NCBI GenBank assembly: GCA_965248905.1
Contig: CBDFKS010000007.1
Coordinates: forward strand, 744,001-808,000
DNA length: 64,000 nt
Source of the DNA: CBDFKS01 sp965248905
GTDB lineage: Bacteria > Chloroflexota > Dehalococcoidia > Lucifugimonadales > JAGWBF01
Reading direction: 5' to 3'
Part shown: piece by piece, positions 25,493 to 33,598 of the stretch
Numbering within the stretch: the first letter of the stretch is position 1
Layout: every line of letters starts with the position of its first letter
Made by a program: the position numbers and the translations under genes
Notes under the pieces: model-generated
The model's input: only the letters and a program-made list of their open reading frames with translations
The model's database searches: none
Told to the model about the DNA's origin: nothing

Positions 25493-26389
25493 ATGGCAGA
25501 AGTACTATCCGACCTTTCTCGGGATCTGGCGTCAGCAGTTGACGCATCCAGCCAATTTATAGTCCGGATTGAAGGCAGACGACGCCTCCCGGCTAGCGGA
25601 ATCGTATGGTCAAAGGACGGCGTAATCGTAACCGCCCATCACGTTATAGAGGGCGACGGTGAGGTTAGCGTGGGTCTACCAGACGGTCAAACGGTACCAG
25701 CCACGTTGGCCGGACGTGACCCCACAACGGACCTGGCTGTGCTGAAGACATCGACGTCCGATCTAAATGTACCCACCTGGGTTGAGTCCGACTCTTTACA
25801 GGTAGGTCATCTTGTGCTGGCGCTGGGCCGGCCAGGGCAGACTGTCCGAGCCACATTGGGAATAGTAAGCGCTCTAGGCAAAAGCTGGCACACTCCTGCT
25901 GGAGGCCGTGTGGAAAGCTACCTGCAGACCGACGTGACGATGTACCCTGGGTTCTCCGGCGGGCCATTGGTAGATGCAGCCGGGCGGTTTGTGGGGTTGA
26001 ACACCTCCGCATTACTGCGCGGGATATCCATCACCTTGCCTTCGCCCACTTTGAAACGCCTGGTGGAGATGTTGAGCACCCATGGCAAAGTGAGGCGGGG
26101 ATATATCGGTATCGGTGGACAGCCTGTCCGTCTGCCTCAGGCACTGGCCAATCAACAGGGCCAGGAAACCGGTCTCATGCTGGTCTCCATTGAGCCTGAC
26201 AGCCCAGCCGATCGCCACGGACTGCTGCTTGGTGACACCATTCTGGCCTTCGACGGCCAGCCGGTCCGACGTGTGGAAGAACTGCTGACCTTGCTGGGCG
26301 ACAACACCATAGGCAAGGAGGCGTCGGTTAGCATATTGCGGGGCGGCAGTGTGCAGCAAATCAGTCTGACCATAGGTGAACGTACCTAA
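25493..26389 (+). CDS. Trypsin-like serine protease with PDZ domain (HtrA/Deg-like)
   Basis: 298 residues from ATG 25493, chosen for the GGAG box 8 bases upstream. The catalytic triad is readable: His50 in VIVTAHHVIEG, Asp80 in DPTTDLAVLK, Ser155 in YPGFSGGPLV. A C-terminal PDZ domain (about 195-298) has RRGYIGIGGQPV, EPDSPADRHGLLLGDTILAF and DGQPVRRVEEL. Unlike most HtrA proteins it has no signal peptide or membrane anchor, so a cytoplasmic location or unusual export must be assumed. It is 11 bases before a second protease gene, an evident operon. Confidence 0.88.
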   Translation: MAEVLSDLSRDLASAVDASSQFIVRIEGRRRLPASGIVWSKDGVIVTAHHVIEGDGEVSVGLPDGQTVPATLAGRDPTTDLAVLKTSTSDLNVPTWVESDSLQVGHLVLALGRPGQTVRATLGIVSALGKSWHTPAGGRVESYLQTDVTMYPGFSGGPLVDAAGRFVGLNTSALLRGISITLPSPTLKRLVEMLSTHGKVRRGYIGIGGQPVRLPQALANQQGQETGLMLVSIEPDSPADRHGLLLGDTILAFDGQPVRRVEELLTLLGDNTIGKEASVSILRGGSVQQISLTIGERT

Positions 26390-26400
26390 AGGAGTTCTTG

Positions 26401-27012
26401 ATGAGTACACTACTACAACAGCTAAACAACGAGATAGGCGGCATGGTTGCTACAGTGGAACCAAGCCTGGTGCAGGTCCGAAACGGCGGCAACAGGGCCG
26501 GCGCCGGGACCATTTGGCATCCCGACGGACTGGTTATAACCAACGCCCATGTGATCGGCCAGGGACCCACACAGATCACAACAGCCGATGGGACCACTTT
26601 TCCCGCCAAATTGTTGGCCCGCGACCAGGACCGTGACATCGCGGCCCTGGCCGTGGAGGCTACCGGCTTGCCAGCCGTCAAGCTGGGAGACTCGGCCAGC
26701 CTTAAGCCAGGCCAGTGGGTTCTTGCTCTAGGACATCCCTGGGGGATCGCCGGCGCTGCCACCGCAGGCGTCATCATTGGTACGGGGCCTCACAAAGGAG
26801 AGGCTACCGAGCAGGATAGGGAGTGGATCGTGGTTGACCTGGGTTTACGGCCGGGTTATTCAGGTGGACCGCTTATAGATATGGACGGTAGATTGGTAGG
26901 CATCAACACCATGCTAACCGCCCCCGACGTTGGGATGGCCATACCGGTGCATGTGCTCAAGGAGTTTCTCCGCGAGAAGCTGGGTTCCCAAAACCCGGTG
27001 TCCAGGAGCTGA
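26401..27012 (+). CDS. Trypsin-like serine protease without PDZ domain
   Basis: 203 residues from ATG 26401 with AAAGGAG 7 bases before it. The triad: His50 in VITNAHVIG, Asp79 in ARDQDRDIAALAV, Ser154 in RPGYSGGPLID. The protein stops right after the protease domain, so the PDZ part of its upstream neighbour is lacking. There is no signal peptide. The two proteases share protein order and spacing but differ widely in sequence; they may work as a regulatory and a catalytic pair or simply be an old duplication. It is convergent with the HxlR gene, four bases away. Confidence 0.87.
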   Translation: MSTLLQQLNNEIGGMVATVEPSLVQVRNGGNRAGAGTIWHPDGLVITNAHVIGQGPTQITTADGTTFPAKLLARDQDRDIAALAVEATGLPAVKLGDSASLKPGQWVLALGHPWGIAGAATAGVIIGTGPHKGEATEQDREWIVVDLGLRPGYSGGPLIDMDGRLVGINTMLTAPDVGMAIPVHVLKEFLREKLGSQNPVSRS

Positions 27013-27016
27013 TTGG

Positions 27017-27376
27017 TCAGCCGTTACTCGCTGAAGCCGCCAGGGCCTCCCATCGATCAGCCCAGCGCTGGATGGCTACAACCGCCTCCCTCAAATCCTG
27101 ACCTTTTTCGGTGAGGGAGTACTCGATCACCACGGGCCGTCCGGTATACACGACACGCTTAACGATCGCCTCCTGTTCCAGCTCCTGAAGCCTTTGGGAC
27201 AGGAGGCGATCACTGAGACCGCTCACATATGTCGAGATTTCGGTAAACCTCCTGGGCCCTTCCATAAGGGAGCGCAATATTAGCCCTGTCCACTTCTTGC
27301 CCAGGATGGCGATGGCCTTTTCGTACTTGGGACACATGTGCTGAAAATCCACGGTTTCTTTATCCTTTTGTGGCAT
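27017..27376 (-). CDS. HxlR-family transcriptional regulator
   Basis: 119 residues, single winged-helix domain. The family opening MCPKYEKAIAILGKKWTGLI is present with its Cys, followed by LRSLMEGPRRFTEIS, GLSDRLLSQRLQELEQEAIV and GRPVVIEYSLTEKGQDLREA. HxlR proteins are dimeric repressors or activators that often sense quinones, aldehydes or redox change. It is divergent from the VOC gene at 27587 and the intergenic region holds overlapping promoters and repeated 15-mers, so autoregulation and control of the VOC gene are likely. Confidence 0.9.
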   Translation of the reverse strand: MPQKDKETVDFQHMCPKYEKAIAILGKKWTGLILRSLMEGPRRFTEISTYVSGLSDRLLSQRLQELEQEAIVKRVVYTGRPVVIEYSLTEKGQDLREAVVAIQRWADRWEALAASASNG

Positions 27377-27387
27377 GGTATAGCCCT

Positions 27388-27482
27388 ATTCTAACCAATG
27401 ATTAGGAGCTTGACAAGTGTTAGCATATGCTGTAACATATCATTAATGGCTAACTTTAGAATAGTAACTAGCCAATGATAAC
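27388..27482. promoter_or_regulatory. Overlapping divergent promoters and HxlR-type operator repeats
   Basis: Rightward promoter: TTGACA (27410-27415), 17-base spacer, TAACAT (27433-27438). Leftward promoter: TTGTCA (complement of 27411-27416), 17-base spacer, TAGAAT (complement of 27388-27393). The -35 boxes overlap on opposite strands. CTAACCAATGATTAG (27391-27405) and CTAGCCAATGATAAC (27468-27482) are near-identical direct repeats that bracket both promoters, and GTTAGCATATGCTGTAAC lies in the rightward spacer. These are the best operator candidates for the HxlR protein. Confidence 0.7.
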
Positions 27483-27501
27483 CAACTTAAGGAGGGAGCT
27501 C

Positions 27502-27510
27502 ATGAAGTAG
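27502..27510 (+). other. Start-stop mini-ORF (Met-Lys-stop) with a strong ribosome site
   Basis: AAGGAGGG is followed five bases later by ATG AAG TAG. It lies in the leader of the VOC gene, 77 bases before that gene's start. It may be a chance, a remnant of a lost gene start, or a regulatory upstream ORF. Confidence 0.4.
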
Positions 27511-27586
27511 CCTCGCCACGTTTGCCGTCAGGTTTAGAATCGTGCCATTTAATAGTCACTAATTAATATCGAATAAGGAGATGAAG

Positions 27587-28114
27587 ATGAAATTCAGAGG
27601 AATCAACCACCTGGCCATGGTCACCAATGATATGGACAAGACCGTTCGGTTCTATCGCGACGTGCTGGACATGAAGCTGGTTGCGGCTACAGGCAACATC
27701 CGAGGCGGCTATCCGTACCGCCACTACTTCTTCGAGATCGGTGATGGCAACACTATTGCTTTCTTCGAATGGCCGGAAACAGAAGGGTTCCACAAACCCG
27801 CAGGACAGCCGGTTAAGGGCCCGGTCCAGTTCGACCACGTATCCTTCGATGTGGAAAGTGAAGAGGGGCTAATTGAGCTACAGACCCGTTTGGCAAACTT
27901 CGGCGTCGAGGTGACCCACGTTGTGGACCACAAGTTCATCCACTCCATATACTTCCATGATCCCAACGGCATAGCGCTGGAGGCCTCGGTGTGGATAACG
28001 AAGCCCACCGGCCACGAACCCGACTATAGCAACCCCTACCTTTTCCAGGACCCCAATCCAGTTCCAGCCTTAAAAGAGGCGATGGAGCAGTCTAAACTGG
28101 TCTCGGCTGACTAA
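27587..28114 (+). CDS. VOC superfamily (glyoxalase/dioxygenase-like) protein
   Basis: 175 residues from ATG 27587; an ATG six bases earlier directly abuts the AAGGAG box and is less likely. Typical VOC pattern: INHLAMVTNDMDKTVRFYRD with a His ligand, HYFFEIGDGNTIAFFEW, FDHVSFDVES with the second His, and SIYFHDPNGIALEASVW with the Glu ligand. Members bind a divalent metal and include glyoxalases, extradiol dioxygenases and epoxide/thiol resistance enzymes. The divergent HxlR regulator points to an inducible detoxification or aromatic-degradation role (inference). Confidence 0.85.
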   Translation: MKFRGINHLAMVTNDMDKTVRFYRDVLDMKLVAATGNIRGGYPYRHYFFEIGDGNTIAFFEWPETEGFHKPAGQPVKGPVQFDHVSFDVESEEGLIELQTRLANFGVEVTHVVDHKFIHSIYFHDPNGIALEASVWITKPTGHEPDYSNPYLFQDPNPVPALKEAMEQSKLVSAD

Positions 28115-28200
28115 GCGCTCCCGGGAAACGCTGAGGGGCATCATCTTCTAACTATCGAATCTAGCAACACACAAAACAGGTATGAAACGAAACGGCAGAT

Positions 28201-29037
28201 ATGGAACAGAACGGAAAACAAACACTAATACAAGAACCACTTACAAAGCAGGAGATCCATGACGGGCGCGCCACGGTTATCTCCTACGACGAGAAGAGGT
28301 CGGCGAAAGCGAGTAGACTCGGGGGGCTTAGCGAGGAGCTCAGGCGTCCAGAAACATGGCGTGGAGCAGGCGCCGAGCTCATCGCCACATTACTGTTCGT
28401 ATTTTTGGGCGCAGGAAGCGTGGTGGTTACCGGGCAGCTTAGCGGAGGAGAGCTAGATGCTGCCCGACTGGTGACCATCGCCCTGGCCCACGGCCTGGCC
28501 ATTATGCTACTGGTCGCCGCTACCTCTACCATCTCCGGCGGCCATATCAACCCAGCCGTGACCTTCGTTGCCATGGTGACTCGAAGGATCAGCATCGCCA
28601 AGGGCTCGATCTATATCGCGGCCCAGATCACCGGAGCCGTATTCGGCGCTCTTTTGATAGCGGCTGTGGTCCCGGAGGCTACGGCAGGCAACCTGGGTTC
28701 CCACGAACTAGGCAGCGGTGTCACAGCAGGGGCAGGACTTGTGGTGGAAATCATTCTGACCTTCGTCCTGGTCTTTGTGGTATTGACCACGGCCATGAAC
28801 CCCAAAGGGCTGGTCCATTTGGCTCCAGTAGCCATAGGTCTGGCTGTGCTGGTGGACCATATAGTCGGGATACAGCTAACAGGGGCATCCATGAACCCGG
28901 CCAGAAGCTTCGGACCTGCCTTGGTGGCAGGCCAATGGGCTGATCACTGGATATACTGGCTCGGACCCATCGTGGGCGGTCTACTGGCGGCGGTTGTCTA
29001 CCGGTGGTTACATGTGCCAGATCCAAAGACTACCTAG
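28201..29037 (+). CDS. Aquaporin/glycerol facilitator (MIP family)
   Basis: 278 residues. A hydrophilic N-terminal extension of about 60 residues precedes six membrane helices. The two pore half-helix motifs are intact: GGHINPAVTF (about residue 119) and GASMNPARSFGPAL (about 227). Other conserved elements include GAELIATLLFVFLGAGSVVV and EIILTFVLVFVVLTTA. MIP channels pass water or small neutral solutes such as glycerol; residues around the second NPA (Arg next to it) are normal. The gene is followed by a terminator at 29134. The extra N-terminus is unusual; a later start near residue 54 would give a standard-length protein. Confidence 0.9.
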   Translation: MEQNGKQTLIQEPLTKQEIHDGRATVISYDEKRSAKASRLGGLSEELRRPETWRGAGAELIATLLFVFLGAGSVVVTGQLSGGELDAARLVTIALAHGLAIMLLVAATSTISGGHINPAVTFVAMVTRRISIAKGSIYIAAQITGAVFGALLIAAVVPEATAGNLGSHELGSGVTAGAGLVVEIILTFVLVFVVLTTAMNPKGLVHLAPVAIGLAVLVDHIVGIQLTGASMNPARSFGPALVAGQWADHWIYWLGPIVGGLLAAVVYRWLHVPDPKTT

Positions 29038-29133
29038 CCGACACTAGACGGCGAATCTACTCCGATCAGCTATCTAGGGGCGACCTAGCTCCAAGACCCA
29101 TCCCAGACAAAGCGTGAGACCTTCATTGCAATA

Positions 29134-29171
29134 GGGCCAACTGGACATGATGCCGGTTGGCCCAATCTTTT
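29134..29171 (+). terminator. Rho-independent terminator after the aquaporin gene
   Basis: GGGCCAAC (29134-29141) pairs with GTTGGCCC (29156-29163) with an extra TGG/CCG closing, followed by AATCTTTT. It lies about 100 bases after the stop codon. Confidence 0.75.
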
Positions 29172-29174
29172 GGC

Positions 29175-29215
29175 GATAGTACTTTGGTCTTAAAGCCAAT
29201 TAGGACTTTTGCAGG
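29175..29215 (+). promoter_or_regulatory. 41-bp conserved element upstream of the first ftsZ-like gene
   Basis: Begins GATAGTAC and ends AATTAGGACTTTTGCAGG. A closely matching 41-bp element is at 30303-30343 upstream of the second ftsZ-like gene, at a similar distance from its start (95 and 96 bases). Either a shared regulatory site or a relic of gene duplication. Confidence 0.65.
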
Positions 29216-29245
29216 TTGTCCGACTCGTTTTAGCTTACCTATAAT
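29216..29245 (+). promoter_or_regulatory. Putative promoter of the first ftsZ-like gene
   Basis: TTGTCC (29216-29221), 18-base spacer, TATAAT (29240-29245), directly after the conserved 41-bp element and 64 bases before the start codon. Confidence 0.55.
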
Positions 29246-29309
29246 CGTTTTGTCCCATCAAGGAACGTCCCTCTAAGGCCATTTATTTTCTTCAAAGACA
29301 GGGGAGCCA

Positions 29310-30290
29310 ATGGGTGAGAATGGGTCGCCGCTCGGTCAGCACAGCTGGAACACTCTGTGGGACTCCTCTTTGACTCGGATAAAGATTGTCGGAGTTGGTG
29401 GTGGTGGATGTAACTGTGTGCGAAGAATTCTTCACCACGCCCTACCAGGGGTCCAGCACATCCTTGTTAACACCGATATAGAGTCATTTCAGTCGAGCTC
29501 TTACATCGCGGAGCTTGTATCGATAAAGCAAAAGATGTCCTCAACGAAAACCACGGGTCGCAATGTACAGACCGCTGAGCTGGCTATCGAGGAGTCATCC
29601 GTTCAGCTCCAGGACCTACTCAGGAACGCTCAACTGGTTATCATCGTTGCAGGTATGGGCGGCTCCACGGGAACGAATGTTACTCCCTATATCGCCAAAA
29701 TGGCGAGAGCCCTGGGTGCGTTCACGGTTGGAGTGGTTACGACACCCTTTAGCTTCGAGGGCAGTCGCAAGATTGGCGAGGCCATAGCGGGAGTTGCCAA
29801 GCTTAGCGCGTGTCTCGACAGCTTGATCGTCATCCATAACGACCGTCTTTTGCGATACGTCGACCGCAATGGGGAGATAATCGAGGCCTTCAAGAAAGCG
29901 GACGAGGTGATATCACAAGGGGTATTGGCCATTACCGAAATGATCAACTGCCCCAACGACATGGGCGTGGATTTTGGCGATATGCGCACCGTATTGGGCC
30001 ACCCGGGTGGAGTTCTGATGGCTGTAGGCACTGGTTATGGTCCGCTGGGAGTTTTGGAGGCCACTCGGGAAGCAATAGCTAACCCATTACTGAATTTATC
30101 TATAACCGGTGCTAATGGCATTCTCCTTTCGATGAAAGGGGGACCCGACATGACCTTGAACCAAGTCGAAACAGCCAGTGATATGGTGGCTCAATCCATC
30201 AATAGCAAAGCGCGAATACTATTGGGAGCGTCCTTCGACGCGAACCTAACGGATGATATACACGTGACTCTCATCGCTACTGGAGTTTAA
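29310..30290 (+). CDS. Divergent FtsZ-like tubulin-family protein (degenerate GTPase signature)
   Basis: 326 residues. The overall FtsZ fold is clear: IKIVGVGGGGCNCVRRI (T1), VNTDI (T2), VVTTPFSFEGSRKIGEAIAG (T5), VIHNDRLLRYV (T6). Key parts have changed compared with the neighbour at 30439. The tubulin signature GGGTGTG is GGSTGTN (residues 117-123). The T3 loop normally containing GAGG is TTGRN. In T7 the Asn of N-x-D-F-x-D is Gly219 (MGVDFGDM). The two T7 Asp residues remain. These changes would weaken nucleotide binding and catalysis. It lacks the C-terminal tail for FtsA/ZipA binding. The likely role is a regulator or co-polymer of the second copy (inference). RBS: AGGGGAG before ATG 29310. 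Confidence 0.85.
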   Translation: MGENGSPLGQHSWNTLWDSSLTRIKIVGVGGGGCNCVRRILHHALPGVQHILVNTDIESFQSSSYIAELVSIKQKMSSTKTTGRNVQTAELAIEESSVQLQDLLRNAQLVIIVAGMGGSTGTNVTPYIAKMARALGAFTVGVVTTPFSFEGSRKIGEAIAGVAKLSACLDSLIVIHNDRLLRYVDRNGEIIEAFKKADEVISQGVLAITEMINCPNDMGVDFGDMRTVLGHPGGVLMAVGTGYGPLGVLEATREAIANPLLNLSITGANGILLSMKGGPDMTLNQVETASDMVAQSINSKARILLGASFDANLTDDIHVTLIATGV

Positions 30291-30302
30291 GCAGATGGGC
30301 TG

Positions 30303-30343
30303 GATAGTACCTTTGGGCTAATACGAATTAGGACTTTTGAAGG
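30303..30343 (+). promoter_or_regulatory. 41-bp conserved element upstream of the second ftsZ-like gene
   Basis: GATAGTACC at its left end and AATTAGGACTTTTGAAGG at its right match the element at 29175-29215; the middle is more variable. No clear -10 box follows at the corresponding spacing, unlike the first copy, so this may be a protein-binding site rather than a promoter core. Confidence 0.6.
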
Positions 30344-30438
30344 ATGCGGATGATGGATTCGAGTTCTTAAAATGCAGATAGTCTTAATTCCGGAGAACCT
30401 GACACTCTGACGGAGATCCAACAGAAAGGAGTCAGCTA

Positions 30439-31518
30439 ATGGTCAAGTCACAAGGAGAGCTCAAAGTAAACGGATTCGAGGCCACGGCACATCTCACTGC
30501 CACACAGTCAGATTCGGAAACCTCTTGGGACAGGGCCCCCGCTCGCATCAAAGTGATTGGAGTCGGCGGCGGCGGTTGTAACTGCGTCCGCCGTATGCTG
30601 CAACACTATGTTCCGGGTGTCCAGTACGTTATGGTGAACACCGACATCAAGTCCCTGGAGCCGGTAGCGAACATCACCGAAGTGGTGCAGATCGGCCATA
30701 AGGTAACCCGAGGTTGGGGCGCCGGTGGTGACATAAAAATGGGAGAGCGCGCTGCTGAGGAATCGACTGCCCAGCTTCGAGCTTCTCTAAAAAACGCCGA
30801 GCTGGTATTCGTTACTGCCGGTATGGGTGGCGGCACCGGTACTGGGGCCGCTCCCTACGTAGCCCACCTGGCTAAAGAGATGGGCGCTCTAGTGGTAGGA
30901 GTCGTGACCACTCCATTCTCCTTCGAGGGGTCTCGCAGGATCGGAGAGGCCATCGCGGGGGTTTCACGACTACGACCATATGTTGACAATCTGATTGTGA
31001 TTCATAACGATCGTCTACTTCAGTATGTCAACCATGACGCCGAGATGATCGAAGCCTTCAGGACTGCAGACGAAGTGGTCACTCAGGGGATCTTGAGTGT
31101 ATCAGAGCTGATCAACGTCCCCGGTGAGATCAACGTAGACTTCGCAGATGTCAGGTCCATCATGCTGCATCCGGGTGGCGCACTGATGGCCATGGGCTTG
31201 GGCACTGGCAAAATGGGAGCGCTGGAGGCCGCCAGCCAAGCCATAGCCAATCCTTTACTGAACCTGTCCATAAAAGGAGCAGAGGCAGTGCTCTTCTCGG
31301 TAAAGGGAGGACAGGAACTGACTCTAGGCGGTGTCAATGCCGCGGGTGAGCTAATCGGCAAGTCCGTAAAAAAGAACGCCGCCATCTTCTTCGGCATGTC
31401 AATTGACGACACCCAGGAGGACAACGTAAAGCTGACTCTGATCGCAACCGGCCTGAAGGAGAAAGACCTAATGAAGTCTCTTTCTGGTCGATTTCGCAGC
31501 ATAGTGCCAGGTCTCTAA
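30439..31518 (+). CDS. ftsZ: Cell division GTPase FtsZ (canonical signature copy)
   Basis: 359 residues with ATG 30439 behind AAAGGAG. All GTP-site elements are intact: VGGGGCNCVRRM (T1), GWGAGGD (T3), GMGGGTGTGAAP (signature at 130-136), TTPFSFEGSRRIGEAIAG (T5), HNDRLLQYV (T6) and INVDFADVRSIM (T7, Asn232, Asp234, Asp237). FtsZ polymerises into the division ring in the cytoplasm. It ends soon after the core with GRFRSIVPGL and lacks the long linker and conserved C-terminal peptide found in most bacterial FtsZ. The usual dcw neighbours (ftsA, murG) are absent. It could be the main FtsZ or a second paralogue; the genome would have to be searched for another. Confidence 0.88.
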   Translation: MVKSQGELKVNGFEATAHLTATQSDSETSWDRAPARIKVIGVGGGGCNCVRRMLQHYVPGVQYVMVNTDIKSLEPVANITEVVQIGHKVTRGWGAGGDIKMGERAAEESTAQLRASLKNAELVFVTAGMGGGTGTGAAPYVAHLAKEMGALVVGVVTTPFSFEGSRRIGEAIAGVSRLRPYVDNLIVIHNDRLLQYVNHDAEMIEAFRTADEVVTQGILSVSELINVPGEINVDFADVRSIMLHPGGALMAMGLGTGKMGALEAASQAIANPLLNLSIKGAEAVLFSVKGGQELTLGGVNAAGELIGKSVKKNAAIFFGMSIDDTQEDNVKLTLIATGLKEKDLMKSLSGRFRSIVPGL

Positions 31519-31547
31519 ACCCCAACAAAATAAGACGACAAACATAA

Positions 31548-31605
31548 GTTGCTCTCCTGTGGAATCTCGTCGGAACGATGGGAATCTGCGGGAGAGCAAC
31601 CGTTT
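31548..31605 (+). terminator. Terminator after the ftsZ pair
   Basis: GTTGCTCTCC (31548-31557) pairs with GGGAGAGCAAC (31590-31600) with a 32-base loop containing a further weak stem, followed by CGTTTT. It lies 30 bases after the ftsZ stop. Confidence 0.65.
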
Positions 31606-32025
31606 TCCAGGCCTGGCCCCCAGGGATGTCGTCATCCAAAGAAAAGGCGGCGATATCATACGCTTTCTTATTAAGCCGGCCTTCCAAACTCAGAGTGCAC
31701 CACAGAAAGTAATCGACCAGAAGTTGTCTAAAATGTTTTTTAGAAATGTTCTAGAGTCCGTACCTGGATGCAGTTTAAGCGCCCTTGATGACTTCGAATT
31801 AATATAAAGTTTTAACTAACATTTATTTAAGATTTTTACTAATCACGTAACCAGAAACACAAACTGCATTAAATTCGTAACAATTTTATCTTGAATTGCA
31901 CTGGTACTGCTGTTACGGTACCCATCTAATTGAGCAATTTCGATAACGGCATGAGGGGAGGGGAAGTAGCGAGCCAAGAATTGATCAGCTCGCCATGGGT
32001 GTAAGACGCCAGGGGAGTTACGCGA
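31606..32025. other. Gene-poor interval before the sensor kinase
   Basis: 420 bases. An open frame of 82 codons on the plus strand (31559-31807) overlaps the terminator, has no ribosome site and no recognised similarity. The part 31795-31870 is very A/T-rich (TAATATAAAG, AACATTTATTTAAG) and may contain the promoter for the kinase gene. Nothing else was identified. Confidence 0.4.
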
Positions 32026-33576
32026 TTGGCACAGCTCGAAATGGGCCGCGAAACACCAACAAAGAGTGGCTGGCAGCCCAATTGGTTCCCATTCATCAAG
32101 CCGGTTCATACCCGTTTCCCTTACCCTGTCAAAAGAGCGATTGGGACAGGTTTCGTCTATGCGCAGGTGCTTTTGCTCAGCCTATGCGTATACGTCGGCT
32201 CTATAATTCTTCTAAATGCTATTCTCCTCGATAACCTCTTTACCCTAACATGGCCCACAAACCTCGTAGCCGTACTTATTCTGGTTTCCCTGGTCGGACA
32301 GATAACGGCATGGGCTCAGCGAACGAGTGACCTCTCCTTGCGACGAAACCAAACTAATTATCGCCGCGCTCTAGAGGTATTAGATCGTCAATCCAAGGAC
32401 ATTACAGACCTTCAATTGCTGGCCTTAACCGTAGAGCAGGCGATCACGATGGCCACCAGAGCGGAAGACGTTCGTCTGCTAATCCTTACGGACAATGGGT
32501 CTCAATTCGCACCCGTGTCTGAAAGGACATCAGGCGATTGCCCTCCAATTCAGCTGATGTCATCCAGTCCCATCGTGACATGGATGCGCTTTCACGACGA
32601 CGCCCTGAGGAGAGAGAGCCTGGAAACAGGCTCTCTGGACATGGAGTTGTCCGCCCAAGAATATGCCGACTTGGACCACTGCGGCATTCAGCTACTGATC
32701 CCGGTAAAGTATCGAGAAGAGCTTGCCGGCATCTTGACTTTGGCTAAAAAACGCACTGCTGAAACCTATTCCGAGGAGGACCTGAGGCTGCTGCAGGGAG
32801 CCGTTAGCCATACCTCCATGTGGATAGCCAACGCCCGCCTCATTGCCGGCGCCTACTCCCAACAGACCCGCTTGGAGCAGCTCCTGGAGCGGTCGATCAG
32901 GGCCCAGGAAGATGAGCGCAAACGCCTCGCGATGGAAATCCACGACTCTCCCGTTCAGTGGCTTACCAGCGCGGCATATCACCTGGAAGCGTGCTTGGAG
33001 CTGTTTAGGAAAGGCTATCAGCACTTGACGAGAGTAGAACTGGAGGAAGCTCAAAGATCGTTGGACCGTACACTTGAGGAGTTGCGCTGTACCAGTGCCG
33101 CGTTGCATCCATCACAGCTGGAGAAGGTGGGTCTAACCAAAGCTCTAGCGAGATGCGGAGACGCTTTCGAACAAGATACCGGCATAATCACATCCTTTCA
33201 AGACACCGGCCAGGTGCCACGTCTTTTAGACCCCGTGGAATTGGCGGTGTATCGGGTCGTCCAGGAAGCCCTGTCAAACGTCCGCAAACACTCCAGAGCC
33301 ACCGAAGTACAGCTCCGTATAGGGATACACAACGGCGCGTTCTGGGCCACCATCAGGGACAACGGGGTAGGATTCGTCACTCAAAATAACGACATAAACG
33401 AGAACCAGCATCTGGGGTTGGCTGGAATGGAAGAGCGAGCCCATATGCTGGGTGGCACCCTCGGCATTCAGTCCACATCAGGAGTTGGAACCCAGATTAC
33501 GTTGCTGATTCCTAATGTGGAAACCGTCAGCACCATGGACAAAGATGACGCCGTAATAGGAGCTCATAGAAAATGA
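32026..33576 (+). CDS. Membrane sensor histidine kinase with GAF domain (HisKA_3 class)
   Basis: 516 residues with a TTG start at 32026 (GGGGAG 8 bases upstream); the next ATG at 32041 has no ribosome site. Two adjacent membrane helices (about 45-68 and 76-98) are followed by a coiled coil, a GAF-like domain (about 130-275, LLTVEQ-type start in LLALTVEQAITMA, and IQLLIPVKYREELAGILTLA), a HisKA_3 helix with the acceptor His in RKRLAMEIHDSPVQWL (about 310), and HATPase_c (VVQEALSNVRKHSRA, IRDNGVGF, HLGLAGMEERAHML). The extracellular loop is minimal, so it senses membrane state or a cytoplasmic ligand. The regulator gene 22 bases downstream is its partner. Confidence 0.9.
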   Translation: MAQLEMGRETPTKSGWQPNWFPFIKPVHTRFPYPVKRAIGTGFVYAQVLLLSLCVYVGSIILLNAILLDNLFTLTWPTNLVAVLILVSLVGQITAWAQRTSDLSLRRNQTNYRRALEVLDRQSKDITDLQLLALTVEQAITMATRAEDVRLLILTDNGSQFAPVSERTSGDCPPIQLMSSSPIVTWMRFHDDALRRESLETGSLDMELSAQEYADLDHCGIQLLIPVKYREELAGILTLAKKRTAETYSEEDLRLLQGAVSHTSMWIANARLIAGAYSQQTRLEQLLERSIRAQEDERKRLAMEIHDSPVQWLTSAAYHLEACLELFRKGYQHLTRVELEEAQRSLDRTLEELRCTSAALHPSQLEKVGLTKALARCGDAFEQDTGIITSFQDTGQVPRLLDPVELAVYRVVQEALSNVRKHSRATEVQLRIGIHNGAFWATIRDNGVGFVTQNNDINENQHLGLAGMEERAHMLGGTLGIQSTSGVGTQITLLIPNVETVSTMDKDDAVIGAHRK

Positions 33577-33598
33577 GCTGCAGATTCGAGGCAATACC

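Noticed and set aside
31559..31807. 82-codon plus-strand frame between ftsZ and the kinase
   Set aside because: Begins inside the terminator hairpin, lacks a ribosome site and shows no family signature.
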